A DNA stretch of 64,000 bases from Rivularia sp. MS3 (GCA_019192545.1 JAHCMI010000046.1:1-64000), one strand, 5' to 3'; counted from the first letter of the stretch, positions 43,207 through 52,921 are shown. Numbers and translations: made by a program. The notes: generated by a model from the sequence alone, not told the origin.

Positions 43207-44784
43207 TTAAGTTGCAATATTACCAGCGATTTGTTGGAATTTGATGATGACAAACTCCGCAGGTTTGAGGGGTGCATAACCGACAATAATATTAACGATG
43301 CCTCGATCTATATCGTTCTGAGTGGTAGTATCTTTATCGCACTTGACAAAATAAGCTTCCTTGGGGCTGCTACCTTGAAAAGCTCCCTGACGGAATAGAT
43401 TATTCATAAAAGCGCCAATATTTAAGCGAATTTGCGCCCACAAAGGTTCATCATTAGGTTCAAATACCACCCATTGAGTGCCGCGATAAAGACTTTCTTC
43501 CATAAATAATGCTAAACGTCGCACGGGTACATACTTCCATTCCGAAGCAAGTTGATCTGCACCCACAAGAGTTCTGGCTCCCCAAACCACATTGCCATAT
43601 ACGCGAAATGTCCGCAGACAATTAACACCTATCGGGTTGAGTTGACCATTTTCACCATCGGTCATTTTATAAGCTAATTCTCTGACACCTGAAAGGGTTG
43701 CTTCTGTACCCGCTGGTGCTTTCCATACACCTCTTTGAGCATCGGTACGAGCAAAAATACCAGCAACGACACCACAGGGAGGAAATTCTTGTAAACGGTT
43801 TTCCTTATTAGGGTCGGGCAACTTCACATTAGGATAGTAAATAATTGCATTTTTATCTCGTAAATTTAACTTATCCACACCTATAGTTTCATCCTGCACT
43901 TTTGATGGATCTGTCCAGGCTGTAGGTGGATCGACAATTAACATTGCCCGACGCTTTTTACAATATTTGAGAGCTTTTGCTAATAAATCTTTGCCTGCAT
44001 TATCATCGGCAACAGCCTCACCACGTTTTCGAGGTGGAATACACAGTAAATTAAATAAATCTGCTTTTTCTAAAGCATAGATACCAGTTTTATCATTCTC
44101 ACTTCCCTCATATTCTTCGTAGGTAGGTGCTTCACCGCCGTCTTTACCTCCAGTAAATTTTATGGGAGCGTTTTCAGGAGTTGCAGAGGGGCGTTCGCTA
44201 TCATCTGATATAGTGCCATCCAAGCGAACAAAGTTTGATTGTTGTTCGAGTACTGCGGTTATAAATCGAGAAGAATCTGGATCTACAGAAACATTTAGAA
44301 ATGATTCTAAAACAATTGGTGGGTCGTCTTCCTCTGCGGGGGGCTGTAAGATAGTCAAGTTAAACAACTTGTTATTTTCTGGTTCTTTAGTTTTATGGTC
44401 TACTTCAGCCATCAAACCATTAGCCCATTTACCTTCACTGGCAGCCTCTAAATTTAGGACACCAATAGGTGATTCCAATTTTGCTTTTTTTGCTTTCTTA
44501 GCATCATCTTCATCCTTTGTATGAACAACTCGGATAATTAAAGCATCGGTACCACCATTAAGGAAATATTGCTCTACGGCGTAACTCATGGCACTCTTAA
44601 CCCATAAGCCACCAAACTGACGCTCAAAATCGGCGAAGCTTTGAATTCTTACTGGTTGATTTGTCGGTCCCCTACTTGCAATTCCGATAAAAGCAGTAAT
44701 CGAGGTTGCAACTCCAACAATAGTACGTACACCACTGGGAATTTCTTCTATATAAACACCGGGATAGGTGGGAGCGGTAGGCAT
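43207..44784 (-). CDS. eCIS contractile tail sheath protein
   Basis: The 525-residue protein begins TYPGVYIEEIPSGVRTIVGVATSITAFIG and contains the conserved C-terminal handshake region (VWGARTLV...WKYVPVRRLALFMEESLYRGTQWVVFEPND, GYAPLKPAEFVIIKFQQIAG). These features are characteristic of phage-tail sheath proteins. The sheath contracts to drive the tube. A loop insertion at ~85-230 (KDEDDAKKAKKAKLES, PAEEDDPPIVLESF) matches the variable external domain. It is in a leftward series with the tube gene. The start is ATG 44784 with AAGAGGAA upstream. Confidence 0.96.
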   Translation of the reverse strand: MPTAPTYPGVYIEEIPSGVRTIVGVATSITAFIGIASRGPTNQPVRIQSFADFERQFGGLWVKSAMSYAVEQYFLNGGTDALIIRVVHTKDEDDAKKAKKAKLESPIGVLNLEAASEGKWANGLMAEVDHKTKEPENNKLFNLTILQPPAEEDDPPIVLESFLNVSVDPDSSRFITAVLEQQSNFVRLDGTISDDSERPSATPENAPIKFTGGKDGGEAPTYEEYEGSENDKTGIYALEKADLFNLLCIPPRKRGEAVADDNAGKDLLAKALKYCKKRRAMLIVDPPTAWTDPSKVQDETIGVDKLNLRDKNAIIYYPNVKLPDPNKENRLQEFPPCGVVAGIFARTDAQRGVWKAPAGTEATLSGVRELAYKMTDGENGQLNPIGVNCLRTFRVYGNVVWGARTLVGADQLASEWKYVPVRRLALFMEESLYRGTQWVVFEPNDEPLWAQIRLNIGAFMNNLFRQGAFQGSSPKEAYFVKCDKDTTTQNDIDRGIVNIIVGYAPLKPAEFVIIKFQQIAGNIAT

Positions 44785-44841
44785 AATTTATTCCTCTTTA
44801 ATAGCTTTATTACTTACAGCTTATTGTCGCGATTATTGATT

Positions 44842-45261
44842 TTAAGTAAGTTGGGGAGTTGCATCACGTCCGACTAAAATTTCAATCTCAGCTTGATTTG
44901 GATCGGGCTTATCTTCTTCTGTTGCTTTGTCATATTTATTAGAAAATTTAATTTGACTGAGATTTTCCCCTAACAATGAAACAGCCCCCGCACCCAAAAA
45001 AATTTGGGGTCGATCTAGTTGAATTTCTTTATCGCCAACTTTGTAAGTTAGTTTTTCTTCAGAACTATACAAATTTGATGTAATCAGCAAAAAGCTAATC
45101 TCTCCTTTGTTTCCTTGAGCGACGTTAATAACCTTGTCTGTGTCTCCTGGTTGAATCGCGACTTCAATTTTGTTATAAGCCTCAGTCTTTATATCTTGGT
45201 TAAGAGAGACTTGCGGTCCTCCTGAAACTTGTGCGCTGACTTGAACTTTAATATCTACCAT
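44842..45261 (-). CDS. Small eCIS-associated beta-rich protein, 139 aa
   Basis: The start ATG 45261 (MVDIKVQVSAQVSGGPQVSL) is preferred over an in-frame GTG at 45276 because GAGGAAAC lies at the right distance upstream. The protein is rich in beta-strands (NKIEVAIQPGD, EISFLLITSN, LTYKVGDKEIQL) and polar, with no membrane segment. It lies 57 bases upstream of the sheath gene on the same strand. I recognise no named family; a structural or accessory role in the particle is inferred from position alone. Confidence 0.65.
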   Translation of the reverse strand: MVDIKVQVSAQVSGGPQVSLNQDIKTEAYNKIEVAIQPGDTDKVINVAQGNKGEISFLLITSNLYSSEEKLTYKVGDKEIQLDRPQIFLGAGAVSLLGENLSQIKFSNKYDKATEEDKPDPNQAEIEILVGRDATPQLT

Positions 45262-45539
45262 TGAAAGTTTCCTCACAAAGTATCAAATACTAAGAAAAAA
45301 ATATTTCTGTCAATAGCTGCTAAAGAATACTAGATTTATGTATGTAAATATGAAAGCAGATTTATTCCGAAATAACACGCTTTTTGCCTCAAAAATCACT
45401 ATTTTTTAATATTTGTCATTTTCAAGCTTGTGACTTAATCTGAATGCATAAACATTGTCAACATAGAGTTTGACATAGTTGTAATTCAACTTATTTTTGT
45501 TAATAATTGAAAATGTAAGTTTTAAGGAAAACTCGCTAT

Positions 45540-45632
45540 ATGTTAGGAAATATTTTTGCTTGGTTAATACTAATTCCCTTTATTCTTGCTTTTGTGATTG
45601 GGTTTCTAGCTTACGATTTTCAAAAGCCTTGA
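45540..45632 (+). CDS. Possible 30-residue single-span membrane peptide
   Basis: An ATG at 45540, with AAGGAAAA about ten bases upstream, opens a frame MLGNIFAWLILIPFILAFVI followed by GFLAYDFQKP and TGA. It has one hydrophobic helix and a short polar tail, which resembles a small membrane protein. It lies in the 445-base gap between the leftward 136-aa membrane protein and the 139-aa gene, on the opposite strand. It is too short for the ORF length alone to be convincing. Confidence 0.45.
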   Translation: MLGNIFAWLILIPFILAFVIGFLAYDFQKP

Positions 45633-45706
45633 GTACCACCAGAAGATAACAAGTTAAGAGTTAGGAGTTAGGAGTTAATAATAATTTCCTGGCTCTTAAC
45701 TTTTAA

Positions 45707-46117
45707 CTAAGAATTTTCTTGTTTGTTTGTATTAGTTTCTGGTTCAGAGTCTTCCTGTAATAACTTGAATTCTGATTTAGGTAATTCCAATCCCAATTTT
45801 TTTTCAGCAAAGCCTTTCACCCTGTTGAACAATTGTGCAAAAGAATTTGAGAGGGATTTGATAGTATTCTCAACAAATTTATCTGGTTCTTTATTTGGCG
45901 ATTCCATCCAGTGACGAAATTTCCAGCCAATAGTAAACCCGATATGCCATACCCAAAGTACGAATACTACTACCAATAACAACAACATAAAAAGCAATAT
46001 TGCTGTTTCTTTTAACAAATTCCAGGTTTTAACTAGAGCCTGCTGATAAATTTTAATCGTGTTTGGGCTAGAAAGATTATCCCAAACAACATTAGCTTGA
46101 TATTGGATGAGCTTCAT
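45707..46117 (-). CDS. Membrane protein at the head of the leftward eCIS genes, 136 aa
   Basis: The sequence has a polar N-terminus (1-35), one long or two short hydrophobic helices (~38-67, ETAILLFMLLLLVVVFVLWVWHIGFTIGW) and an amphipathic, charged C-terminal half (~70-136, ending EDSEPETNTNKQENS). It lies first in the leftward series, divergent from the giant cargo gene. Cyanobacterial CIS particles are known to be anchored to thylakoid membranes, so a membrane protein in the locus is a natural anchor candidate, but the sequence gives no direct proof. No homologous family is recognised. Confidence 0.65.
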   Translation of the reverse strand: MKLIQYQANVVWDNLSSPNTIKIYQQALVKTWNLLKETAILLFMLLLLVVVFVLWVWHIGFTIGWKFRHWMESPNKEPDKFVENTIKSLSNSFAQLFNRVKGFAEKKLGLELPKSEFKLLQEDSEPETNTNKQENS

Positions 46118-46610
46118 TGTGTTTTATTCTTAATCACCCATACTCATGAATTTACTAGCAAATGATAACTTCGGTATACCGAAATTGGCTTTTAGCAACA
46201 ATTTGTATCATTTTTAGTATTTCAGATTACAAATTATTGACGACAATTATGACCGTTCGGGTAAATTTTGCAAGTCAAAATTATTGTAATGACAGCTTTT
46301 CGCTACTTACCTATATTTAATTTATTCAATTTCTTATCTATTCACTCGATTAAGTATGATACCGGATTTTTGATACAAATATTACATAGTTTTATATTTC
46401 AATTAAGTTAGTTACAAATTGCAACGTGTAATAAATAATTATTACAGCCTCTGTTAAATTCCAAGCAGCAAAAAATTAATTGTGATATCAGGAGAAAGGA
46501 AATAACAATTTATACAGTCTATTTGCAGATATTAATATTTACTTTTGAATTTTAAGTTTTGACTTCTGCGTAGCAGTTAGCTGGTATAGGCGATTCAAGG
46601 AGTTGAGATA
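46118..46610. promoter_or_regulatory. Divergent promoter region between the two eCIS arms
   Basis: About 490 AT-rich bases separate the leftward membrane-protein gene and the rightward cargo gene. A good ribosome site (AAGGAG) precedes the ATG at 46611. No clear palindromic operator was found, although the gap must contain at least the promoters for both arms. Confidence 0.5.
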
Positions 46611-49600
46611 ATGACTATTCGTTCGCATTCCAATCACAAAAGAGCCTTAGAAACGTCTCAAACGCCTGTTTCTAATAAAGTCGTGCAACCTTCTGTGTTA
46701 CAGACAGAGAAAGTCAACGAGCCAGAAGGTTTAGAAAACGAAATAGATTCTCAAACTTTCCAAGAATCACTTGTAAGCCGGGATTTTAGCCAGATACCAG
46801 TACGTCATAATTCTTCACCAAAAATTCAGCCTAAATTAAATCCTAAATTAAATATTGGGCAACCGGGAGATAAATACGAGCGAGAAGCTGACAGGGTGGC
46901 AGAGCAGGTAATGCAGATGCCGCATCCACTTCCCGAAAGAAAGATAAATCCTTCTCCCGTTGTATCTACTTATCTTCAAGAGAAATTGCAGCGACAAGAA
47001 ACCGAGCAAGAAGACGACAAGGAAGAAATTTTACAAGCGAAACCAGATAACTCAACAACACCTAGAGTTACACCAAATTTAGAAAATCACCTTCATAACA
47101 GTAGGGGAAACGGACAACCTTTGCCAGAATCTACCCGTACTTTTATGGAAGCAAGGTTTAGGAATGATTTTAGTGGGGTGCGGGTGCATACCGATTTAAG
47201 CGCGGTACAGATGAATCGGGAATTAGGAGCGCAGGCTTTTACTCTCGGTAATCATATTTACTATGGCGCGGGTAAATCTCCGGGTAAGAATGAGTTGACA
47301 GCCCATGAATTGACGCATGTGGTGCAGCAGAATGGTGGAGATATTCAGCCTAAATTAATTGATAAAGTTGCAAAAACTGATTTAGCCCTTCAGATGAAGG
47401 AAGTCCCTGAAAGTAAGGGAAATACAGAGATTAACAAAGTTACACTCCTCGAGACTGCTAACACTAAACCGAAGCCAGAAATAAATACAACATCTGTAAA
47501 TTCCGAAGAAAAATTACCGGATAATCAACAAACAACACCTCTAGAAGCTGAGAATAAAGAAAAAGACATTACTGCAACAGCTTCTGAAACAGCAGAAGAA
47601 GAAACTGCTCCTACTTCCCCAGAATCAGATTCAGATTTTCAAGCGGTAGTTGCTAAAGCCAAAGATGTTGCAAATAAACACAAGAAACACGCCCCAGCTA
47701 GCACTAAAGCCAAACAAGCCCAAGATGCAGCCGAAAGCCCTGCCAGTGAAATAGAAAGCAAAGCGCAAACGAATCAAGTGGGTGAGATGGCACAAGCTCC
47801 CACTCCTGGTTTTAATGCTGCTGCTTTCAAAACTAAATTAATGGAGCGTATCAAGGAAGCGGCTCCGAAAAATCTGGAAGAAGCGGATAACTTTAAAAAT
47901 AATAATAAACTGGCTGCTGTTAAAAGCCAGATGCAAAATACAGTTGAGCAAGAGCAAACTGCATCTCAAACACCATTAACACAAAAAGCGCAACAAACAC
48001 CAGATACCAGCAACATCAAACCGAAATCAGTAACTCCCCTTTCAGCCAACGAAGCAGAAGCAGCAACAACAAATATTGGCGCTCAAAAAGCCATTCCCAA
48101 AGCCAAAACACAAAGTCAAATTGAAGCACCGCTACAACAAAATAGCCAAAAACTCGAACAACAAATCGCTGAAGCTAATGTCACCGAAAAACAGTTAGCT
48201 ATTAGCAATGAACCCCAATTTCAAACAGCTTTAGCAGCTAAAACACAAGCTCAAACCAATGCTCAACTTGCACCCCAAGAATATCGTCAATTTGAGGAAA
48301 AACAGCTAACCCAAGCCCAAGGAGAAGCCACAACCACAGCAGCAGAAAAACTGCAAGCAATGCATGGCGATCGCACTCAATTATTATCTGGGGTTACGAA
48401 TTCCCAAATTGAAGCCAAAGGTAAAGATGAGCAAGCACGAGTCAAGGTTGCTGGAGATATTCAAGGAATTTATCAGCAGACTAAAACAAAGGTTGAGCAA
48501 ATTCTCAACGGTTTAGATAATAAAGTAGATACAGAATTTGAACTTGGTGCCAGTCAAGCCAAAAAAGCCTTCGAGGATTACGTAGATAAAAAGATGAAGG
48601 CTTACAAAGACAAGCGCTACAGTGGTAAATTAGGTTGGATTCGCTGGGGTAAAGATAAATTCCTCGGTTTACCTTCAGAAGTTAACGTTTTTTACCAAGA
48701 AGGACGACAATTTTACTTACAAAAAATGGATGTTGTCATCGATAAAATTGTCAACATTATTGGTACCGGTTTAATCGATGCTAAGTCAGAAATCACTAAG
48801 GGTAGGCAGAAAATTAAAGAATATGTAGCTCAATTACCGCAAAATCTCAAAAAAGTAGGTCAAAAAGCCGCTACAGATATTCAAAGTCAATTCAATAAGT
48901 TAGAACAAAGCGTTGAGGGCAAACAAGATGAATTAATTAATAACCTAGCCCAGAAATATAACGAAAACCTACAAGTAATTGATTCGGGCATCAAAGAACT
49001 CAAAGCTGCTAACCAAGGTTTAGTTGATATCGCAACCAATGCCATAACCGGAGTCATCAACATTATCAAGAATCTCAAAGATATGTTGCTGAATGTGTTG
49101 AAAAAAGGTGCTGGTGTGATTAATAACATAATCGCAGACCCCATCGGCTTTTTAGGTAACTTAATTAGCGGCATTAAACAAGGCTTTGAGAACTTTGTCG
49201 TCAACATTGGTAAACATCTACAAGTCGGTTTGATTGGTTGGCTAACCGGAGCTTTGGCACCAATGGGTATTCAAATACCTGAAGATATCTTTAGCTTGCC
49301 GGGAATATTTAGCTTAGTAACCCAAGTATTAGGATTAACATTTAACTACTTCCGTAGAAAAGCAGTAAAAATGTTTGGCGAGCCAGTAGTAGCTGGTATG
49401 GAAAAGAGCGTCGAAATTTTTCAAGTATTACGTTCTCAAGGTGCAATGGGGCTGTGGGAGCAGGTAAAAGAACAGTTCGGCGATTTAAAAGAAACGGTTA
49501 TTGGGGAAATCAAAAACATGGTAATTACCCAGGTGATAACCGCCGGGGTGAAGTGGATTATTGCCTTATTAAATCCAGCATCAGCATTTATAAAAGCCGC

Positions 49601-50558
49601 AATGGCAATTTATGACATTATCATGTTCTTCGTCAATCGCGGTAAACAAGTATTGGAATTGGTAAATGCAGTTGTCGATGCAGTAGTGAAAATTGCTTCT
49701 GGTGCTGTGGGTGGTGCCGCGAAATTGGTTGAGAATGCTTTGGCGAAAACTGTACCTGTAGCGATTGGGTTCTTAGCTTCCTTGTTGGGTATTGGGGGTT
49801 TGGCAAAGAAGGTTGAGAAGATTATTGGTAAGGTTCGGGAAAAGGTTGATAAGGCGATTGATAAGTTACTTTTGAAGGTTAAGGGGTTATTTAAAGGGGA
49901 GAAGGGTAAGGGTGATAAGGATAAAGACAGTAAAAATGATAAAAGAACTTTTGACCAAAAAAAAGCTGACCTAAAAAAAGCATTAGCAGAATCAGAAAAA
50001 ACTCTACAGCAAGATAATGCAACTGCCAAGAAAGTTAAAGAGGAATTGCCTAAAATAAAAGATAAGTATAAACTGACTTCAATCAAGTTAGTAAAGGATA
50101 AAGAGAACAAATATCGTGTAGAAGCTAGAATCAATCCCAATGATAGTACAGATGAATATAGTCTTATTTCGCCACTTAGATTTCCCAGTAACAGACATTT
50201 CGTAAGTGGCTTATCTATACCTAAAGCTGCTGGTAATAGCCTCTTTATAATTGATAAATCTTTAGTGAAAGCTGATGTAGATGAAATCAACGATGGAAAC
50301 GCGAGCAAAAAAGATAATACTTTTACTACATCTTCAGGTAGAGTTTATGGTTTCCATGATGACATCCTCTATCCTATTAGTGGACCTGGAATTGAAAAGC
50401 TTTCCTCGCAAGAGTATAAGCTTCTTAAGCAGTTTAAACAAGATGAGAATAAAGCAGTGCAAACAATAAATGTGTTAGTTTCAAAAGGGATTCTCCAAGA
50501 TGATAGGGCTAATTTAGTAAAGAAAATTGCTCAAGATTTTGGATTAAGTAGTTCGTAA
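46611..50558 (+). CDS. Giant eCIS cargo protein: DUF4157 core, coiled/hydrophobic middle, unknown C-terminal toxin
   Basis: The 1315-residue protein starts at ATG 46611 behind AAGGAG. A leader with LNIGQPGDKYEREADRVAEQV (80-100) precedes a DUF4157 domain (~155-240; NDFSGVRVHTD and AHELTHVVQQ with HELTH at 232-236). Residues ~250-620 are Ala/Gln/Lys-rich and probably coiled. Residues ~620-1105 alternate amphipathic and hydrophobic helices (IGFLGNLISGIKQGF, VPVAIGFLASLLGIGGLAKKVEKIIG), which resemble the conserved pre-toxin part of large eCIS cargos. After a Lys-rich linker (~1095-1112) a globular C-terminus (~1150-1315) carries RVEARINPND and GRVYGFHDDILYPISGPG; I cannot name this toxin fold. 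A small gene directly follows, as expected for immunity. Confidence 0.85.
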   Translation: MTIRSHSNHKRALETSQTPVSNKVVQPSVLQTEKVNEPEGLENEIDSQTFQESLVSRDFSQIPVRHNSSPKIQPKLNPKLNIGQPGDKYEREADRVAEQVMQMPHPLPERKINPSPVVSTYLQEKLQRQETEQEDDKEEILQAKPDNSTTPRVTPNLENHLHNSRGNGQPLPESTRTFMEARFRNDFSGVRVHTDLSAVQMNRELGAQAFTLGNHIYYGAGKSPGKNELTAHELTHVVQQNGGDIQPKLIDKVAKTDLALQMKEVPESKGNTEINKVTLLETANTKPKPEINTTSVNSEEKLPDNQQTTPLEAENKEKDITATASETAEEETAPTSPESDSDFQAVVAKAKDVANKHKKHAPASTKAKQAQDAAESPASEIESKAQTNQVGEMAQAPTPGFNAAAFKTKLMERIKEAAPKNLEEADNFKNNNKLAAVKSQMQNTVEQEQTASQTPLTQKAQQTPDTSNIKPKSVTPLSANEAEAATTNIGAQKAIPKAKTQSQIEAPLQQNSQKLEQQIAEANVTEKQLAISNEPQFQTALAAKTQAQTNAQLAPQEYRQFEEKQLTQAQGEATTTAAEKLQAMHGDRTQLLSGVTNSQIEAKGKDEQARVKVAGDIQGIYQQTKTKVEQILNGLDNKVDTEFELGASQAKKAFEDYVDKKMKAYKDKRYSGKLGWIRWGKDKFLGLPSEVNVFYQEGRQFYLQKMDVVIDKIVNIIGTGLIDAKSEITKGRQKIKEYVAQLPQNLKKVGQKAATDIQSQFNKLEQSVEGKQDELINNLAQKYNENLQVIDSGIKELKAANQGLVDIATNAITGVINIIKNLKDMLLNVLKKGAGVINNIIADPIGFLGNLISGIKQGFENFVVNIGKHLQVGLIGWLTGALAPMGIQIPEDIFSLPGIFSLVTQVLGLTFNYFRRKAVKMFGEPVVAGMEKSVEIFQVLRSQGAMGLWEQVKEQFGDLKETVIGEIKNMVITQVITAGVKWIIALLNPASAFIKAAMAIYDIIMFFVNRGKQVLELVNAVVDAVVKIASGAVGGAAKLVENALAKTVPVAIGFLASLLGIGGLAKKVEKIIGKVREKVDKAIDKLLLKVKGLFKGEKGKGDKDKDSKNDKRTFDQKKADLKKALAESEKTLQQDNATAKKVKEELPKIKDKYKLTSIKLVKDKENKYRVEARINPNDSTDEYSLISPLRFPSNRHFVSGLSIPKAAGNSLFIIDKSLVKADVDEINDGNASKKDNTFTTSSGRVYGFHDDILYPISGPGIEKLSSQEYKLLKQFKQDENKAVQTINVLVSKGILQDDRANLVKKIAQDFGLSSS

Positions 50559-50610
50559 TTCTATCTATTCAGAATTTTTATTTTTTGTTTGATTAAGGAG
50601 ATGATTATTT

Positions 50611-51045
50611 ATGTTGTCTATAAATATGCAATTTTATCTAAATAAAGTAGTAGATGAATCCGAACTAATTAAATTTTTGTCTAAAACTCTCGATTTGAGA
50701 TTTGAAACCTTTAACTATCCTGATAGTCAAGCAGAAGCATTTGTAATGATAAACAACTATGAAATAGGTTTTCCTATGGATATAACTATTTCCTATGCAA
50801 AAGGAGTTACACCAAAAATAGACTATTTATCTTTAGCGAAGCTTATTGCTATGCATTATAAGACTTTGGTGGCAACAGATTTACCAGAAGAACATCCAGA
50901 CAAAATGAATCCTTATTGTTGGTGCGTAGTAGAACCAAAGGGAGATTTAGTAGAAATGGTGGAAGACATTTCAGATGTAAAAGAAAAAGAAGGTTTGCTA
51001 TTAAATGGCAATTCTAAGAAATCACTTAGTATAGAAAAGGTTTAA
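50611..51045 (+). CDS. Putative immunity protein for the giant cargo toxin, 144 aa
   Basis: The gene starts 53 bases after the cargo stop on the same strand, with AAGGAG upstream. The product is a soluble alpha/beta protein (MLSINMQFYLNKVVDESELI; GFPMDITISYAKG; LAKLIAMHYKTLVATDLPEE) with an acidic tail-proximal region (EMVEDISDVKEKEG) and no signal peptide. Size, position and lack of enzymatic motifs fit an immunity protein of a polymorphic toxin. A second ATG at 50626 is possible. The family is not recognised. Confidence 0.7.
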   Translation: MLSINMQFYLNKVVDESELIKFLSKTLDLRFETFNYPDSQAEAFVMINNYEIGFPMDITISYAKGVTPKIDYLSLAKLIAMHYKTLVATDLPEEHPDKMNPYCWCVVEPKGDLVEMVEDISDVKEKEGLLLNGNSKKSLSIEKV

Positions 51046-51069
51046 TGGAAAACACGTATAAATAACCCG

Positions 51070-51430
51070 CAGGTTGGGTTTCGTTCCTCAACCCAACACT
51101 TAAATTGTCTACAGGTTTTACTAAGGTTTAAGAGGATGTTTTAAAAGTATAGTTTTTATCCCAATTGGTGGATTATCCCCCTTCCCCTCTTGAAAAGGAG
51201 GACTTTAACCCCCTTTAAAAAGGTAGATTAAGGGGATCTAAAGATTTGTGGTATTACTTGAGACGCATCCTTACATCCTCTAAGGCAATATTAATTTGTC
51301 ATACCATCCTCAAGCATCTGTTGGGTTTCACCTTCGTTCAACCCAACCTACAAGCTTCCTCTGCCTACTCTGCGCCCTCTGCGGTTTTTATAAAGGGAGT
51401 TTATAATCCAGCAAAATTAATGTAGTGAAA
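51070..51430. repeat. Cluster of dispersed repeats in a 700-bp gap
   Basis: In order: a GGTTGGGTT hairpin (51070-51100), an AAGG/CCCC-rich repeat ending GGGGATCTAAAG like that at 24384 (51171-51244), another TTGGGTT hairpin (51318-51352) and part of the CTCTGCG element with its AAATTAATGTAGTG end (51360-51430). The remaining bases to 51748 are AT-rich with no gene. The gap separates the cargo/immunity pair from the hub genes, which therefore probably have their own promoter. Confidence 0.75.
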
Positions 51431-51748
51431 TACTACTATATATCTCTACAAGGATTTCTGTTATCCAATAAATTCGTTTCCTACATTTAATCAACAACGC
51501 TCAAAACCATATATTAACTATCATTACAAATCTAGATAAAACCTAAAAAAAATATCAAATTTAACGTATAACCGCTAAAATTATACATATAGTTAATCGG
51601 GTAAAAGTTAAAAAATTAACTTTAGCAATATCAAAAATCAAGTAATCTATCGAATTTATGCCAATTTATACTCCAAATGAATTGGTTAAGTAGCAAAAAC
51701 AATCAGCGAAATTACTTATTAATACAAGCATAAAGGATATCAGTTCAT

Positions 51749-52414
51749 ATGACTGCCTATCCCCCATATCCACGACTGCTCAAAGGTGCCATTGTCGTTT
51801 TGGATTCTTCTGGAACAACGGTATCAAGTACAATCCCGTTTCAGTACAATCCAGAATCTCTCAGTCGTACCTTGCAAGTGCAGGCAGCGAACAATGAAGG
51901 TGGCGAACGCATGGAAGCCTTACGTTTGGAAGGCGCACCAGTAGAAACATTTAAGCTAGATGTAGAAATTGATGCTACCGACGAGCTAGAAAAAGGGCAG
52001 GAACCCGCCGTTAGTTTGGGCATATACCCACAATTATCGGCACTTGAAACCTTGATTTATCCGACTAGCGGGCAGGTAAAGCAAAATATGCAGCTAGCTG
52101 ACAAGGGAATGCTAGAAATTGTACCGATGGAAGCACCAATGACGTTGCTCGTGTGGGGAGACAAGCGTTTGCTTCCGGTGCGGATAACAGATTTTAGCAT
52201 TACTGAAGAAGCTTACGATATCAATCTCAATCCCATACGCGCTAAAGTTTCTCTTGGTTTGCGCGTCTTGAGCTACAACGATTTGCAATGGAATCAGCGT
52301 GCATCTAGATTATTCATGGCGCATCACAAATCAAAAGAGCGCATGGCAAGAAAAAGCCGTGTCAGCAATCCATCCAGAATTACTGGAGTTAATGTTAATG
52401 CTCGGTTTCGATGA
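51749..52414 (+). CDS. CIS_tube-family hub protein (Afp7/Pvc7-like)
   Basis: The 221-residue protein reads KGAIVVLDSSGTTVSSTIPF then QYNPESLSRTLQVQ, EGAPVETFKLDVEIDATD, YPQLSALETLIYP, LLVWGDKRLLPVRITDFSITEEAYD and NPIRAKVSLGLRVLSYNDL. These match the N-terminal domain of the contractile-injection-system tube/hub family found in Afp7 and Pvc7, which sits between the tube and the spike hub. The LysM domain that follows in Afp7 is encoded here by the next small gene, so the two halves appear to be separate. The start is ATG 51749. Confidence 0.88.
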   Translation: MTAYPPYPRLLKGAIVVLDSSGTTVSSTIPFQYNPESLSRTLQVQAANNEGGERMEALRLEGAPVETFKLDVEIDATDELEKGQEPAVSLGIYPQLSALETLIYPTSGQVKQNMQLADKGMLEIVPMEAPMTLLVWGDKRLLPVRITDFSITEEAYDINLNPIRAKVSLGLRVLSYNDLQWNQRASRLFMAHHKSKERMARKSRVSNPSRITGVNVNARFR

Positions 52415-52461
52415 GTTGGGAGTAGCAAGTAGCAAGTAGTGAGTAAAACTAGTTATCTTCT

Positions 52462-52512
52462 CCCTCTCTCCCTCTCTCCCTCCCTCCCTCACTCCCTCCC
52501 TCCCTCACTCCC
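52462..52512. repeat. CT-rich (CCCT)n microsatellite
   Basis: About fifty bases of CTCTCCCT/CCTCCCTC units lie directly upstream of the LysM-like gene. Translated from an in-frame GTG at 52439 they would give a Ser/Leu/Pro run, which is not credible as protein. Confidence 0.85.
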
Positions 52513-52531
52513 ATGCCCAATCCCCAATTTT

Positions 52532-52822
52532 ATGTTTGAATCAACAAGCCGTTATAACAACTTAGAAACTGCTCAAATTACCACTGCTGATGGTCGTAGA
52601 ATTGCTTATAAGCGCCGTCGCTTTTTACCCCAAGGTAGAAATATGCCGATCGCGGAAGAGGTGATTGTTCAAGATGAGGACAGACTTGATTTGATTACTT
52701 TTACAACTTTGGGAGACTCAGAACAGTTTTGGCAGATTTGTGATGCTAATAATGCAATGAATCCAGAAAAGTTAATTGCAGAACCCGGTAGAATGCTGCG
52801 AATTCCGATTCCGGAAGTTTAA
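52532..52822 (+). CDS. LysM-like small hub protein (Afp7 C-terminal-domain type)
   Basis: The start is put at ATG 52532 (MFESTSRYNNLETAQITTADG) because the upstream part of the frame is a CCCT microsatellite. The 96-residue product contains a LysM-like fold: RFLPQGRNMPIAEEVIVQDEDRLDLITFTTLGDSEQFWQICDANN, ending in GRMLRIPIP. In phage and eCIS baseplates such gpX/LysM-type proteins sit at the junction of hub and tube. It follows the CIS_tube gene by 117 bases. Confidence in the gene is good; the fold call is from pattern. Confidence 0.78.
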   Translation: MFESTSRYNNLETAQITTADGRRIAYKRRRFLPQGRNMPIAEEVIVQDEDRLDLITFTTLGDSEQFWQICDANNAMNPEKLIAEPGRMLRIPIPEV

Positions 52823-52921
52823 GGTATTGTAGTGCTGTGACACTTAACTAAATTTTCAAGGTAGTAATAAAGGTGTTAATGTCATGCACCACCAGAGCTA
52901 TTCGTCTATTTAAAAAATATT

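Noticed and set aside
49610-50308. 232-residue minus-strand frame inside the giant cargo gene
   Set aside because: It is antisense to Lys/Ala-rich codons and gives a Ser/Leu/Phe-rich product with no ribosome site or domain.
52439-52531. N-terminal extension of the LysM-like gene (GTG at 52439)
   Set aside because: The extension is a translated CCCT microsatellite; the ATG at 52532 gives a normal product.
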